Positions 48,236 through 59,515 of a stretch of DNA of 64,000 nucleotides are shown one piece after another; position 1 is the first letter of the stretch; every line of letters starts with the position of its first letter. The stretch is from Rhynchospora pubera (lineage: Eukaryota > Streptophyta > Magnoliopsida > Poales > Cyperaceae). The position numbers and the translations under genes were made by a program. The DNA lies in assembly GCA_028095005.1 (NCBI GenBank), contig CM051460.1, forward strand, positions 79,439,676-79,503,675, in the 5' to 3' direction. The notes below the pieces were generated by a model. It was not told the origin of the DNA. It did no database searches and saw only the letters and a list, made by a program, of their open reading frames with translations.

Positions 48236-48957
48236 AAAATGTGGACGCAGTAAATCCTCTTTCCCTTTTCCACTTTCACGTCTCTATTCGTTATCAAGAA
48301 TCTTTCCAATTCACAAAAAAAAAAAAAATATCTGGATGTAAAGTCATTGTCGTAGCTTTAATACCAGTGATTTTTTATTTTTAAATGCCGACGGTGCATA
48401 CATACAGTTTGACAAGAAAGTTAAGTCACCTTATTGAAACGATAAGTTGATTTTTTTTTAATTGCATTTATTATTAATTGTTTTTTTAAGATAATAAGCT
48501 GATGTTCTTTAATACTTAAAAAAAAATCGGACGTTTTTTTTTTATCTAAATAAATACCTAGTCAACCAAGGCACGAGTATTAACACTATTCTTGTTCTTA
48601 TTTCCTAAAGATCGAGCTTGTTGCTGTGAATTCTACTTTTCGAGTCTGGATACGCGTGGATAATTACATTACATTTCTTTCTTTTACAGTGTATATGTAA
48701 TATATAATTACTTATACCACCCATTTCTCGTAAACAATTAATATACGATGTTTTATGTACATAGCACTACCTTACGCATCGCAATTACACTAGTAAATTG
48801 TCATTTGTCACACTCCGCGAGATTTCTGCAAGACATGTTTTGAGTATATTTAAATGCTACTAATAACACATTTTTTTATTAATTATTGGTAGATAATTCC
48901 ACCAAGAAAAAATTCATATTAATATTTTGATTTATATAATAAGTAATCATATATAAG

Positions 48958-49343
48958 GAGTTTTGCTATATGGTGAGTGCGATCACAAATTCCAAGATAT
49001 GGTTAAAAATTACCGATCCAAACTGTCCAGTACGATCTCCCAATTGAAATATCAATGCATACCAAATTTTATATTATTTTTTTAATTTTTATGTATTTTT
49101 TATTTTTTTGGATTTTTAAAAACTGTTTTTTTGAACGGTTCAAAACTAATTAGATTAATGATTTTTTAAAATTTTAAAAAAATACTTAAAAGTTTTGAAA
49201 AAATGTAAAATTTGGTCTGCTTGGAGATTTCAATAGGGAGATCGTATTAGACGATTTGGATCGGTTATTTTGAACTAGAATTAGAAATTTTGAGCGCGAC
49301 TCACCGACCCTTTGGTGAGTTGCAACTCACCATAGCAAAACTC
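48958..49343. mobile_element. Foldback MITE, GATCCAAA family
   Basis: Inverted ends GAGTTTTGCTATATGGTGAG and its mirror CTCACCATAGCAAAACTC. Inner arms are ACCGATCCAAACTGTCC and GACGATTTGGATCGGT, with an AT-rich loop. TATATA-type flanks make the TSD ambiguous. Confidence 0.75.
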
Positions 49344-49353
49344 TATATATAGA

Positions 49354-49520
49354 GAGTTTTGCTAAGGTGAATCGCGACTCACAGAGGGTCCGCGAGTCAC
49401 GCTCAAAGTTCCTAGATCTGGTTCAAAATGATCGATCCAAACTGTCTAATACGATCTTCCTATTGAAATCTCTATGCGGACCAAATTTTATATTTTTTTG
49501 TAAATTTTTTAAGTATATTT
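49354..49520. mobile_element. Half of a second GATCCAAA foldback, abutting the first
   Basis: GAGTTTTGCTAAGGTGAATC begins 10 bp after the previous element and repeats its left arm (CGATCCAAACTGTC, TTGAAATCTC) but stops in the AT-rich loop. It may be a truncated insertion or the remains of a tandem pair. Confidence 0.6.
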
Positions 49521-49725
49521 TGGAAATTTTAGAAAGGATAGGTAGCGGAGACTGTAGTACGGGATATCCGCATTAGCAATCAGCAAAGAATTGACCTAAA
49601 AAAGTAATTAGCAAATAATTCGTCTTTCAAGTATGTGTATGATTATTAATTAATTAAGGCATCAACCGAGGAACCAAGCGTCATACAAGGACAGTTTTTT
49701 TAAAATCTGGTCCTTCTTGCAAATA

Positions 49726-49726
<1 letters not shown>

Positions 49727-49785
<59 letters not shown>

Positions 49786-49805
49786 AATAATAATAATAAT
49801 AATAA
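49727..49805. repeat. GAT and AAT compound microsatellite
   Basis: About 19 GAT units followed by about 7 AAT units. It directly abuts a MITE on its right, and AAT/ATC repeats resume at 49968-50012. Confidence 0.95.
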
Positions 49806-49806
49806 T

Positions 49807-49967
49807 GGGGCTGTTTGGATCATACGAGAATAGGAGAAATTTCTTATTCCTAGATATAAATTTATTATAAACAATCCAAACTCTTCACAAAATTACACAC
49901 TTTCCAATACTATATGCCTAGAAATAGAAAAATTCCTCGTATTCCTAAGTGATTCAAACGGTCCCAT
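49807..49967. mobile_element. MITE of the GTTTGGAT family
   Basis: GGGCTGTTTGGATCATACGA on the left mirrors TGATTCAAACGGTCCC on the right. The core CCAAACTCTTCACAAAATTA with ACACTTTCC matches the other copies. It sits within a trinucleotide microsatellite. Confidence 0.65.
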
Positions 49968-50012
49968 TAATAATAATAATAATCATCATCATCTTCATCG
50001 TCATCGTCATCT

Positions 50013-51480
50013 AAATTATCTTTCAACTTAGGATTTTTGAAATGGTGCCATGTGGTAAGCAGGAAACATATTAATTAGTTATTTTCAGGTTATTTTAATT
50101 AGAAAAGAAACCATCATTGAAGTTAGTACGTCTGTGACCACTGTTGAAACTTGAAACAGTAGTCATTTTTGAGTTGTTTTCCGAAGAATATTTGTAGATC
50201 TGGTATTCGTTGGAATTCCGGATAGATCAGAACAGATTAAGTGCAGCTGTGCAGGTCCCTATTATTAAAGTAATTTAATAAAATAACAATACACTGGTAC
50301 GCTATAATAAGATATATAAATATTCAACAGAAGAAAGAATCATATAACTGCTCCGTTCCGTACCCAAAAAAAAAAAGTAAAGTGTGAATGCACGAAGATC
50401 CTCCCCACTTGAGTTATCTCAGATTTATATAATAAATTAATAATATATCGAAACAATCTAAATACAGTGCACCATTATATTAATATAGTATAATATTTAA
50501 GAAAGAAAAACAATGATGATTAGTGCCACTTGACGGTTGGAGACTGCGAGATTGAGCTCTTTGACCACCTAAATTCACATACTTAAAGAAAAGATAACAC
50601 TACGCATACAATCCTTGTACCCAAAAAAAAAAAAGCTCAGTCCCACCATATTAATACACAGGTGTGCTTGAAACTAACAATTACCAAGTTTTGAAATAAA
50701 AAAAAATGTGTGAACTGTTAGATGCACACAAAATGTGTGAAAAAAAAGAAAAGATGAAGTTTTGAAAGAATAGTACTACTGTAGATTGACAAACTTTAAC
50801 AGTTATTATTTTAACTTCATTTCTATAGCCATGGATAAAGGAAGGTTAAAATACATAAATTTGATTTTATTAGCTACTGTTGCATAATTTGTTTAACAAA
50901 CTAAATAATTTCAGTTGGATCGCTTTTAATTCATTAAAATCATTTTTTTCAAGAGTTCGTTGGCACTTACTCAACAACAATTGATTAAATTATTAAATTT
51001 TAAAAAATAATTACAAAGTCTTAAATCGACATAAAAGCCATTTTTAACGATCCTTAAAATGAATTCCATAACAATTAACAAAATTATATCCTGTTTACCC
51101 AGACAGAAAAAAAAATGAAAATATGAATAAGGAGCATTTTATTTTAATTCAATTTATATCAGACCCTGTAACTGTAAGCAGTCCAGCTATCTTATAAATG
51201 AACAATCAATACAATTTGATACATGCAAAACTATGTTATTAATCGAAGGAATTACATGGATCCATTGACCGGTGACACTTAGCCGCCCCAAAAATTAAAG
51301 TACAACTCTTTTTTTTTTATCGAAAGTACAACTCTTTACCCTGGTTCGCTTCTACCGGGAATCATTTCAGTGCAGATCTAGACCGTTGCAGCACATCAAG
51401 ATAAACATAAGTACGAATCTCGATGCTTCATAACGGTTCAGATCAACTTTCAACGCTGGATCCATTCAAGCATCTCTGAT
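50013..51480. other. Intergenic, upstream of SAT copy 1
   Basis: AT-rich, no gene. Promoter-like sequence similar to the second SAT gene begins only near 51505 (ATCACCGATGTTTCTCCACA). Confidence 0.5.
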
Positions 51481-51599
51481 CCTATTCCCCATCCCATCAT
51501 CGTCCCCAAGATCAATGCCACGTCATCACCGATGTTTCTCCACACACCACACACTGGCGCACGAACACACGCCAAGTCGCACACCTCCTCAGCTGCTCC

Positions 51600-51607
51600 T
51601 TATAAAG
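51600..51607 (+). promoter_or_regulatory. TATA box of SAT copy 1
   Basis: TTATAAAG lies 93 bp before the chosen ATG at 51700. Similar flanking sequence (CGATGTTTCTCCACA) precedes the TATA box of copy 2. An in-frame upstream ATG at 51532 lies before this box, which argues against it as the start. Confidence 0.6.
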
Positions 51608-51699
51608 ACCTCACCTCACATAATCACATTCAATTTCCCACACGCACCAAGCCACCAATCCTCACCTCGCACGCACGAATCTCCACGCCACACCACATC

Positions 51700-53436
51700 A
51701 TGCCATCTGGTCAATCCAACTCCAACTCCAATTCCAACTCCAACACCATCTCCGTCACAAACAATCGCCAGCACAACCCACCGGCGGAGGCGGTTCCGAG
51801 CTTCCCTCCGCCCGAATCCGAATCCGACGAATCATGGGTCTGGTCTCAAATTAAGGCGGAGGCGCGCCGAGACGCAGACTCCGAACCCGCTTTGGCCTCC
51901 TACCTCTACGCCACTGTTCTCTCTCACCCTTCTCTGCCTCGGTCTCTCTCCTTCCACCTCGCCAACAAGCTGTGCTCGTCCACTCTGTTGTCGACCCTGT
52001 TGTATGACCTCTTTGTCGCTTCTTTCTCCGAGCATCCGATGCTTCGGTCGGCGGCCGTGGCCGATTTGCTAGCCGTTATGAAGAGGGATCCTGCGTGTGT
52101 GTCTTTCTCCCACTGTTTGTTGAATTATAAGGGGTTCCTTGCTATTCAGGCGCACAGAGTTTCGCATGTGCTCTGGTAAGAGAGATGAATTGGATAGTTC
52201 ATCATTTTTTTCTTCTCTCTCTGTTACCTTTTTTAAAATTTTGAGGAAGACAAAATTTAAGGAATGAAAGCTGGATCTTTCACAATTGACAATAGTCTAA
52301 AAGTTTGATTGCACCATTTGATGTCACCAGGTCTTAGTCTAAAAATTCGTTTTGATCTCGAAAAGAAAAATTGACTTTGAACCACATATAAAGATACAGA
52401 CATACAGTACATAAAAAAAGGGTTAAGGGATGTGTGGAGCCAAAGGGGGTGTTGGGGTAAAAAAAGAAAATGCAAAAAAAAAAAAAGGAAGCTCATGGTA
52501 TAATTACCTGTTCTTAATACTGAATATAGGAAATTTTAAGCGGATTGCAGAATAGTAGTTCATTTATCTATCTGAATCTTATTACTTGAGACTTTTTAAT
52601 ATAATTTCCGTTTGTTTGTTAATTCTTTCCCTTTTAGCATCTTGCTAAAAGAAACCATAAGTTCGGTCTCTGAAACATTTATTAAGGTACAGGTGTGTAT
52701 GTCTTACCACTTTACCAGGTTATGTCGGTATGAATATGATAATGCACTGGTGTAAACTGGTACCATCTGTTGAATCAATATAGGATTTGTCCTGATTTGA
52801 GTTTGTACTTCACCTCATAGATATCATTCATTGCCTAATCTATTATCCAATCTCCAGATTCCAGTCATTTATACGCACCAAAGAATATTATATTCATTGG
52901 AACAACTGAAGCTTTTAATCATGGTCTCTTGTTGAGTTACCATTTCCCTTTACCTCAGGTCACAGAACCGCAAACCGCTAGCTCTCGCCCTCCAATCTCG
53001 GATTGCTGATGTGTTCGCTGTCGACATCCATCCAGCAGCACGCATTGGCAAGGGCATTCTCCTTGACCATGCAACTGGTGTTGTGATTGGTGAAACAGCT
53101 GTTATCGGCAACAATGTGTCCATCCTCCACCATGTTACACTTGGAGGCACCGGTAAAGATGTTGGTGACCGCCACCCCAAGATCGCCGATGGTGTCTTGA
53201 TTGGTGCTGGTGCTACCATCTTGGGAAACATCAAGATAGGCGAGGGTGCCAAGATCGGTGCGGGCTCGTTAGTTTTAATCGATGTGCCAGCTAGGACAAC
53301 AGCTGTTGGCAATCCTGCAAGATTGATTGGACGGAATAACCGGGGAGAGCCGGTGAAGAATGAAGGCGATGTGTTTCCTGGAGAAACCATGGATCATACC
53401 TCGTTCATTCAACAATGGTGTGATTATATTATATAG
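51700..53436 (+). CDS. SERAT: Serine O-acetyltransferase, copy 1
   Basis: Two exons, 51700-52175 and 52959-53436, give 317 aa. Catalyses L-serine + acetyl-CoA to O-acetylserine, the first step of cysteine synthesis. The helical N-terminal SATase domain runs from VWSQIKAEARRDADSEPALA to about residue 159. The left-handed beta-helix follows, with VDIHPAARIGKGILLDHATG and VTLGGTGK. Asp181 and His196 are 15 residues apart, as in the catalytic pair of bacterial CysE (D143/H158). The C-terminus ends DYII; the terminal Ile docks O-acetylserine(thiol)lyase in the cysteine synthase complex. An Asn/Ser tract precedes the domain and no clear transit peptide is seen, so cytosol is likeliest. Odd: LVLIDVPARTT where copy 2 has LVLKDVPARTT. 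Confidence 0.95.
52176..52958 (+). other. Intron of SAT copy 1 (783 bp)
   Basis: GTAAGAG donor and TACCTCAG acceptor, splitting the Trp codon after HVL. It is almost five times as long as the matching intron of copy 2 and holds no recognisable element. Confidence 0.92.
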
Positions 53437-54725
53437 CGGATGCTTGAAAAGGATTGGCACGACCATGTTGCTTCTTCACATTGTGTAGTCTTGTGCTAGT
53501 GTGCGGCTATTTATATTGTTGTCAATAATTTGCCATTGAGTACTGATATTTTCTTAATCAGCTATAGAGAATGATACTTATTAGATAAAAAGTAAAGTTA
53601 TTGAGAAGAAAGAAATGAAAAGCACTGTACGGTGTTTTACTTTCATCTTCTGCCCTTGAGAGGAAAAAACACAGAAGGCATTATGAAAACACTTATTGTT
53701 GGGATATATGTATTCTGCATTTTTGACAAAGAATTATTGATCATTAACTAGTATTTGATTGATATTATTCAATGCATCTGGACCAGAATGGATTATGCGT
53801 TTTGTTGACTTCAGATTAATTATGAATTTGAATGGTTCCGTCTTTTTGATCGCTTTCTAAAAACTATATATTTTGTAAAATTGAACCAGTATAAAGGGAG
53901 GGATGAGCTAAACTGGAGGGAAGAATTAAGGTCCGTATAATTGCTAGTATCGGCTGCATTTTTTTTTTGTCCTTTTACACACTTAAATAGTTTTATTTTT
54001 TGTTTTTGTTTAGAAGATAAATGAAACATTATTCTGAATAATATTTATTGAACTAATTTAACCTGGATTGCTCTTTATACTAACAATCAAGCAGACTGAC
54101 CGACATAACGAACAAGTTTCTATCTACACAATAAGTAAGCGTGTCCTAACACGATAGATGAGCGCAAAATTTAGAATTTACTATGCTTTTGGTCAAAATA
54201 ATGGCATAATACTAATTTGAATAATTTTTTATAACATAAATTTAACTTGCAATCTAACAAGTACATATTTCAAATTAGCAATTAAACACAAAAGATGATG
54301 ACAATTTGAGGAGAACATCTCAAGGTCCCAAAAGTCAAATTTTATATCAGAGTCAGCTACTTTTAATTAAACATGCTGTAATCCAATTTTCATTTAAGAT
54401 GTGGCATGATGGTGTATCGTGTTTATTGTTCAACTCGATTCCGATTGCATATAAATTATTGAATATTAATTATATAGCAGAAAGAAGCGAAGAAATGATT
54501 TGAACAAGTTGAAATATTATATTTTACCGAATAGTAAGTCAATATTATATTTTGAACAATTCACATAAATCATTTGTTCATTTCTTTCAAGTTCAAATTT
54601 TAGAAGTATAGTTCTTCCGTGTCAGTACTCAGTATAGACATGGGCTTATAAACATATAACAAGATATCGCTCAGATTGAATCAGAACCCACTTGTAAGTA
54701 TGAACAGTATATATATATATATATA
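53437..54725. other. 3' flank of SAT copy 1 and intergenic DNA
   Basis: The first 470 bp match the 3' flank of copy 2 (GTTATTGAGAAGAAAGAA). The rest is unique AT-rich DNA ending in a TA microsatellite at about 54707-54725. Confidence 0.6.
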
Positions 54726-55123
54726 GTGGATTGATAAAATACACTCTGGTGTATGGATCGTCTCCCGTACACCAGAGTCGTTTATGAAATCCAAAAATCA
54801 AACAGTCGATCCGAACCGTTCAAGTTATTCTCCATATTGAAAAACTCTCGGAGACCAAATTTTACCATTTTTCGAATTTTTTTGCTATATATTATGATAT
54901 TTTCAAAAAAACACTACAATTGGAGTATTTCAGGCCCTCCAATTTGAAAATATCATAATATATAGCAAAAAAATTCGAAAAAATATAAAATTTGGTCTCC
55001 GAGAGTTTTTCAATATGGAGAACAAGTTGAACGGTTCGGATCGACCGTTTGATTTTTGGATTTCAAAAACGACTCTGGTGTACGAGGACGATCCGTACAC
55101 CAGAGTGTATTTTATCACCCCTC
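54726..55123. mobile_element. Large foldback MITE, 398 bp
   Basis: Almost a complete palindrome: GATAAAATACACTCTGGTGT on the left and ACACCAGAGTGTATTTTATC on the right, inner arms CGATCCGAACCGTTCAAG and TTGAACGGTTCGGATCG, loop near 54920. TATATATA on both sides hides the exact TSD. Halves of the same element lie at 55803-55970 and 59263-59320. Confidence 0.85.
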
Positions 55124-55738
55124 TATATATATATGCGCGCGCGGAGTGTGGCTACTGTGCTTCCATAATTATTTCATAAAAAATGGCTATGGTTAAAGAA
55201 CACTCCATTCTGTTTGAATAGTCGACGTAAATAGCATAATGTAATCTAAGCATCAATTTTGTAAAAACAAAAGTTATTATATGTTATTATTCAAAGATGA
55301 TCCGAAAAATTAATTTTAAAAACTCCATGTTTGACGAATATGAAAAAAAAATTATTAACATAGTTCTAAAAAAATAATAAGAAGGCCTGGTTTCCTAGAA
55401 GATGCTTGATCTTATACTTCATATGCATATCATATTGAGAAAATTGGATCGAAAGTTCACATACCAAAATTATATATATTTTACTAAGTATTTCAGCTTA
55501 AATCTTTTGGAAATATGTTAGCAAAACCCATACGGCCATACCTTTCGTTAGTTTATAATTTTGTTGACTATCTATCAAATGGTTTCAAATAATTAACGTA
55601 TCTTTAATTGTATTCTGATGCATATATGATTAAACAGAATCTTGACTTGGATAGAGGCCGATCTATCCAAATTCAAGACATGTAGTTCTATTTATCTTTA
55701 GTGTTATTGTTACACTGGGTAAATTTTAAAGATGGCTG

Positions 55739-55741
<3 letters not shown>

Positions 55742-55801
<60 letters not shown>
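55742..55801. repeat. AT microsatellite, about 30 units
   Basis: An uninterrupted TATATA tract of about 60 bp. Confidence 0.95.
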
Positions 55802-55802
<1 letters not shown>

Positions 55803-55805
<3 letters not shown>

Positions 55806-55970
55806 CATAATAAATAGTAATAAAATTCGAAAAAATGTAAAATTTGGTCTCCAAGGGTATTTTAATATGGTGAATAACTTGAACAGTTCTGATTGAGCAT
55901 TTAAATTTTAAATTTCGAAAAACGACTCTATGGCACGGGACCATTTGTGTCATCTATGGCACATTAGCCA
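55803..55970. mobile_element. Half of the 54726 foldback element
   Basis: ATATCATAATAAATAGTAAT, AAATTTGGTCTCC and AACGACTCTATGGCAC correspond to the right half of the element at 54726. The left half is replaced by the AT tract. Confidence 0.65.
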
Positions 55971-56960
55971 TTCTACATATATATAAGACAACTGGATTCT
56001 TAAAAAGAAAAATTTTGTGAGAATTATCTTATAATTTAAGGGATAATTTTGGGTTGCTTCAAAAAATAAAATATGGAGCATAAGGATTATAAATCGGACT
56101 AAATTGTTCTTATAAAATATTGAAAGATGAAAAGTTTGATCTTATCTTTATCTAGAAGGATTTAAAATAATATTAAGATTTTCCCCTTAATCATATTTCC
56201 ATTTTCACGTCTATGTTCATTATAAACAAACTGTCCAATTCAATAAATTTTTTGCCGCAATGTCGTTGTCATTTCTTTATTTAGTACCCGTAAAGAAATA
56301 CCGAATACACAAATATCCGTTGAAAGAATTTATTAAAAAAAGAAATCTGATGTGCTGTTTTCGGATCTAACAAACAGGTGTTTAATTAACAACTCATAGA
56401 GTTGAAGAAAGATTTACGTCAACTTATTAAAGAAAACAAAAAGAAGCATGAAGGATGAAATACCCTGACTATAGCAATGGTACATGCAAGTCATAGAATT
56501 ATTATTATTATTATTATTATTATTTTGAAATAAGGTCATTTATTTATAAGCATAGCACACTTTGAAATTAGAGTTTATGCTTCTTCTGCATCGAGCGAGA
56601 ATTAAATCCGTTATCTCTAGAATAACGACGGAGTCACTGAACATCTATAGTAGAATTTTTTTTAGTTTTAATTTCTTAAAGATTGAACTTGTTGCTGCGA
56701 ATTATGTCTAAGGATTCGTGTTCATAATTACTTAAATATTCTACCTTGTTCTCGTAACCATTAATATACAATTTATATATACAGTTTTGTATAGCACCTC
56801 ATCCAAATTCGCAATGGAACTATTCTATTTCCAGCAGGGGAGAGTTCTAATCTCCGGCGCTATTCCCCCACAGAATTCCACGTCATCACCTCACCTTTCG
56901 CCGATGTTTCTCCACAAACCACACACTACACACCTAGTAGCCAAACCTACGCCGCTCCTT

Positions 56961-56970
56961 TATATATAAA
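56961..56970 (+). promoter_or_regulatory. TATA box of SAT copy 2
   Basis: TATATATAAA lies 78 bp before the ATG. An ATG at 56973 opens a 7-codon frame but is probably upstream of the transcription start. Confidence 0.65.
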
Positions 56971-57047
56971 CCATGCATCTCCTCGCATTTGATTAAATAT
57001 TGTCACCTCTTTTCATTCACCAATCCTAGCTCACACTCACAGGCTGG

Positions 57048-58131
57048 ATGGTTTCCGGTCAATCGAACCACAACCACGTCCACAACCCCCCAGCGGAAGT
57101 GTTTCCGACCTTCCCACCACCCGAATCTCAATCCGACGACGAGTCAAGGGTCTGGTATCAGATCAAGGCAGAAGCGCTCCGTGATGCAGACTCCGAACCT
57201 GCTTTGGCTTCTTACCTCTACGCCACCGTCCTCTCTCACTCGTCTCTGCCTCGGTCACTATCCTTCCATCTCGCCAACAAACTTGGCTCCTCCACTCTAT
57301 CGTCAACCCTCTTGTATGACCTATTCGTCTCCTCTTTCACCATGCATCCCACTCTCAGATCTGCTGTCGTGGCCGATTTGCTCGCCGTTGAGAAAAGGGA
57401 TCCTGCCTGCGTGTCTATCTTGCATTGTTTGTTGAATTACAAGGGTTTTCTTGCAATTCAGGCTTACAGGATTTCTCATGTGCTCTGGTGAGAGATGGGT
57501 TGTTCGTTCATTGGCTTTTCACCTTACGTGTTTACTTTTTATTTTGATTAACCATAAAGATTGCATTTTGGTTTCAATTCATTTTTACCTTTTCAGTTCT
57601 CCAATTTCAAAAATTGTGTTACCTTGTTAAGTTACCATATTTCCCTATGACAGGTTGCGGAACCGCAGACCACTTGCACTGGCCCTTCAATCTTGCATTG
57701 CTGACGTGTTCGCTGTCGACATCCATCCAGCAGCACGCATTGGGAAAGGCATTCTCCTCGACCATGCAACCGGTGTTGTGATTGGTGAGACAGCTGTCAT
57801 TGGCAACCGAGTCTCCATCCTCCACCACGTAACACTTGGTGGCACTGGCAAAGATGAAGGTGACCGCCACCCCAAGATTGGTGATGGTGTGTTGATTGGT
57901 GCAGGGGCCACTGTCTTAGGCAATATCATCATAGGCGAAGGTGCCAAGATCGGGGCGGGGTCATTGGTTTTGAAAGATGTACCAGCTAGGACAACAGCTG
58001 TTGGAAATCCAGCGAGATTGGTTAGACGGGATAATGAGGGCGAGCCAGTTAGGAATGAAAGCGATGTGTTTCCGGGAGAGACCATGGATCATACCTCGTT
58101 CATTGAACAATGGAGTAGTTATGTCATATAG
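57048..58131 (+). CDS. SERAT: Serine O-acetyltransferase, copy 2
   Basis: Two exons, 57048-57487 and 57654-58131, encode 305 aa. The domain order matches copy 1: VWYQIKAEALRDADSEPALA, then VDIHPAARIGKGILLDHATG with Asp169 and His184, VTLGGTGK, and the C-terminus WSSYVI whose final Ile is needed for the cysteine synthase complex. The start MVSGQSNHN aligns with MPSGQSNSN of copy 1. The copies differ mostly in the N-terminal tail (the Asn/Ser tract is shorter here) and near the C-terminus (EGEPVRNESD against RGEPVKNEGD). No disabling change is seen, so both are probably active. Cytosolic location is inferred from the lack of an obvious transit peptide. Confidence 0.95.
57488..57653 (+). other. 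Intron of SAT copy 2 (166 bp)
   Basis: GTGAGAG donor and TATGACAG acceptor at the same codon and phase as in copy 1. Confidence 0.92.
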
Positions 58132-58550
58132 CAGCAAGTTTGGAAAGGATTGGTATGATATGCATATGACCGTGATGTTTCTCTTCTCTTGTGAACAGTT
58201 TTGTGCGAGCTGTAGTGTGAGATTTATTTATCTGTGGTTATGAGTAATTTGCTATTTTGTATTGAGAATCAGCTATGGAGAATGAATCATGTTATTGGAT
58301 TAAAAAATGTAGTTATTGAGAAGAAAGAATTGAAGTGCAATATTTTGAGGTTTGCATATGTAATATTTTCATTTTACTTTTATCTGAGTATCTGACTTCT
58401 GTTACAATGCATGTGGACGATAATGGATTATATGTTCTTTTGAGTCTGGATTAAGATGAATGATTTCGTCCTGTTGATCGCTTTGTAAGGAAACTATTTT
58501 TAAAAATATCTCCAATACAAAATTGAACCATAACAAAGGAGCGTCTAGAC

Positions 58551-59515
58551 TCTAGCTGCCGTTAAGTATGGGTTATAATATATTTTTTTTTTTTTTACTT
58601 TTTATCTACGAGATATTTAGTAAAACAGTTGTTAATTTAAAAATAAAGTAAATTGGAAATTGAACTGAAATTTTTAAAATGTGATTAAAAAATTAATGAT
58701 TTTAGTTTTATGAATACACAAAGAGTAGTTTTCTTGTTCTACAATATAAAGGTAGGTATCTTTCGGTTATCTATCTTCTAAAGAATTATTTCTTTTTTTT
58801 CTTTAAATTAATTTTCCCAAAGACACATTGATACCAATAATATTTATCAATATTTTCTTTATTACTCTATATATACCAAGGTTCAAAACGCACGATCAAT
58901 ATCATGAGTATTAATCAACATAAATAGACAAGTGTGTATCGAAACATGCAGTTTTAAAAACGTAAAAATTTCAAAGATGTTGTTTAAGAAATGATCAGTA
59001 GTTTTTAGTTAGAAAGGAAATAAATAGAAGGATGATTCTCTCTCTCTCTCACACACACACAAAGAATTGAAAAAAAGAAACCCCTCAAGGTTTTAGAGCC
59101 TAATCTAGTATACCAGAGTATGGCTATTGCATCACGTATTCCACTTCTATTTTTAAAAAAAATATATAATTTGTAGGAAACAGCTCTAGACTCTTAAAAC
59201 CTTATTTTATATACTAGCGTTCGAGCTATTTTTTCAATATAAATATATAGAAGATGGATAAAATATATTATGGTGTACGGATCGTCCCGTTTACACGAGT
59301 CGTTTCGAAACCCCTTAAAAACGATTAATGAAAGAGAGGAAACAAAAAAGATTTTGGGAAGTAGAACTCGACTTATTAGCCCTTTAAGCTGGACACACTA
59401 TACAAAAATATGAATACTGGATCCCAGAAAATTTAATATCGCATATAATACTTAGAAGAGCTAAGCACTTCTGATGAATTTGTTTTATTTTGATACATGG
59501 CTAGCTAATAAAATG
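58551..59515. other. Intergenic with a foldback remnant
   Basis: AT-rich. A CT/CA repeat lies near 59038-59061. 59263-59320 (GATAAAATATATTATGGTGT, CGGATCGTCC, GAGTCGTTTCG) is one arm of the 54726-type foldback. Confidence 0.5.

Larger units (their letters stand above)
47440..53910 (+). repeat. Tandem duplication unit 1 (serine acetyltransferase)
   Basis: Blocks at 47460-48790 match 55570-56810 (for example GCTTGTTGCTGTGAATT near 48608 and ACTTGTTGCTGCGAATT near 56687; ATTAATATACGATGT and ATTAATATACAATTT). The genes and 3' flanks to about 53905 and 58545 also match (TTGATCGCTTTCTAA and TTGATCGCTTTGTAA). In unit 1 about 2.7 kb, including foldback elements and a microsatellite, separates the upstream block from the gene. 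Confidence 0.75.
55540..58550 (+). repeat. Tandem duplication unit 2 (serine acetyltransferase)
   Basis: The compact copy of the duplicated block. It lacks most insertions seen in unit 1 but has an AT microsatellite and a half foldback element. Confidence 0.75.

Noticed and set aside
49662..49874. Poly-Ser/Leu minus-strand frame
   Set aside because: Translation of a GAT/AAT microsatellite.
51532..51699. Upstream in-frame ATG that would add 56 residues to SAT copy 1
   Set aside because: The extension covers the TATA box, is not conserved in copy 2 and has no transit-peptide pattern; the ATG at 51700 aligns with copy 2.
51515..52072. 185-codon plus-strand frame overlapping SAT exon 1
   Set aside because: It is the +1 shadow of the real SAT frame, rich in Pro/Ser/Thr from codon bias, and lacks any domain.
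52950..53390. 146-codon minus-strand frame opposite SAT exon 2 (also 57687-58085)
   Set aside because: Antisense of the beta-helix coding exon; it occurs in both copies only because the sense strand is conserved.
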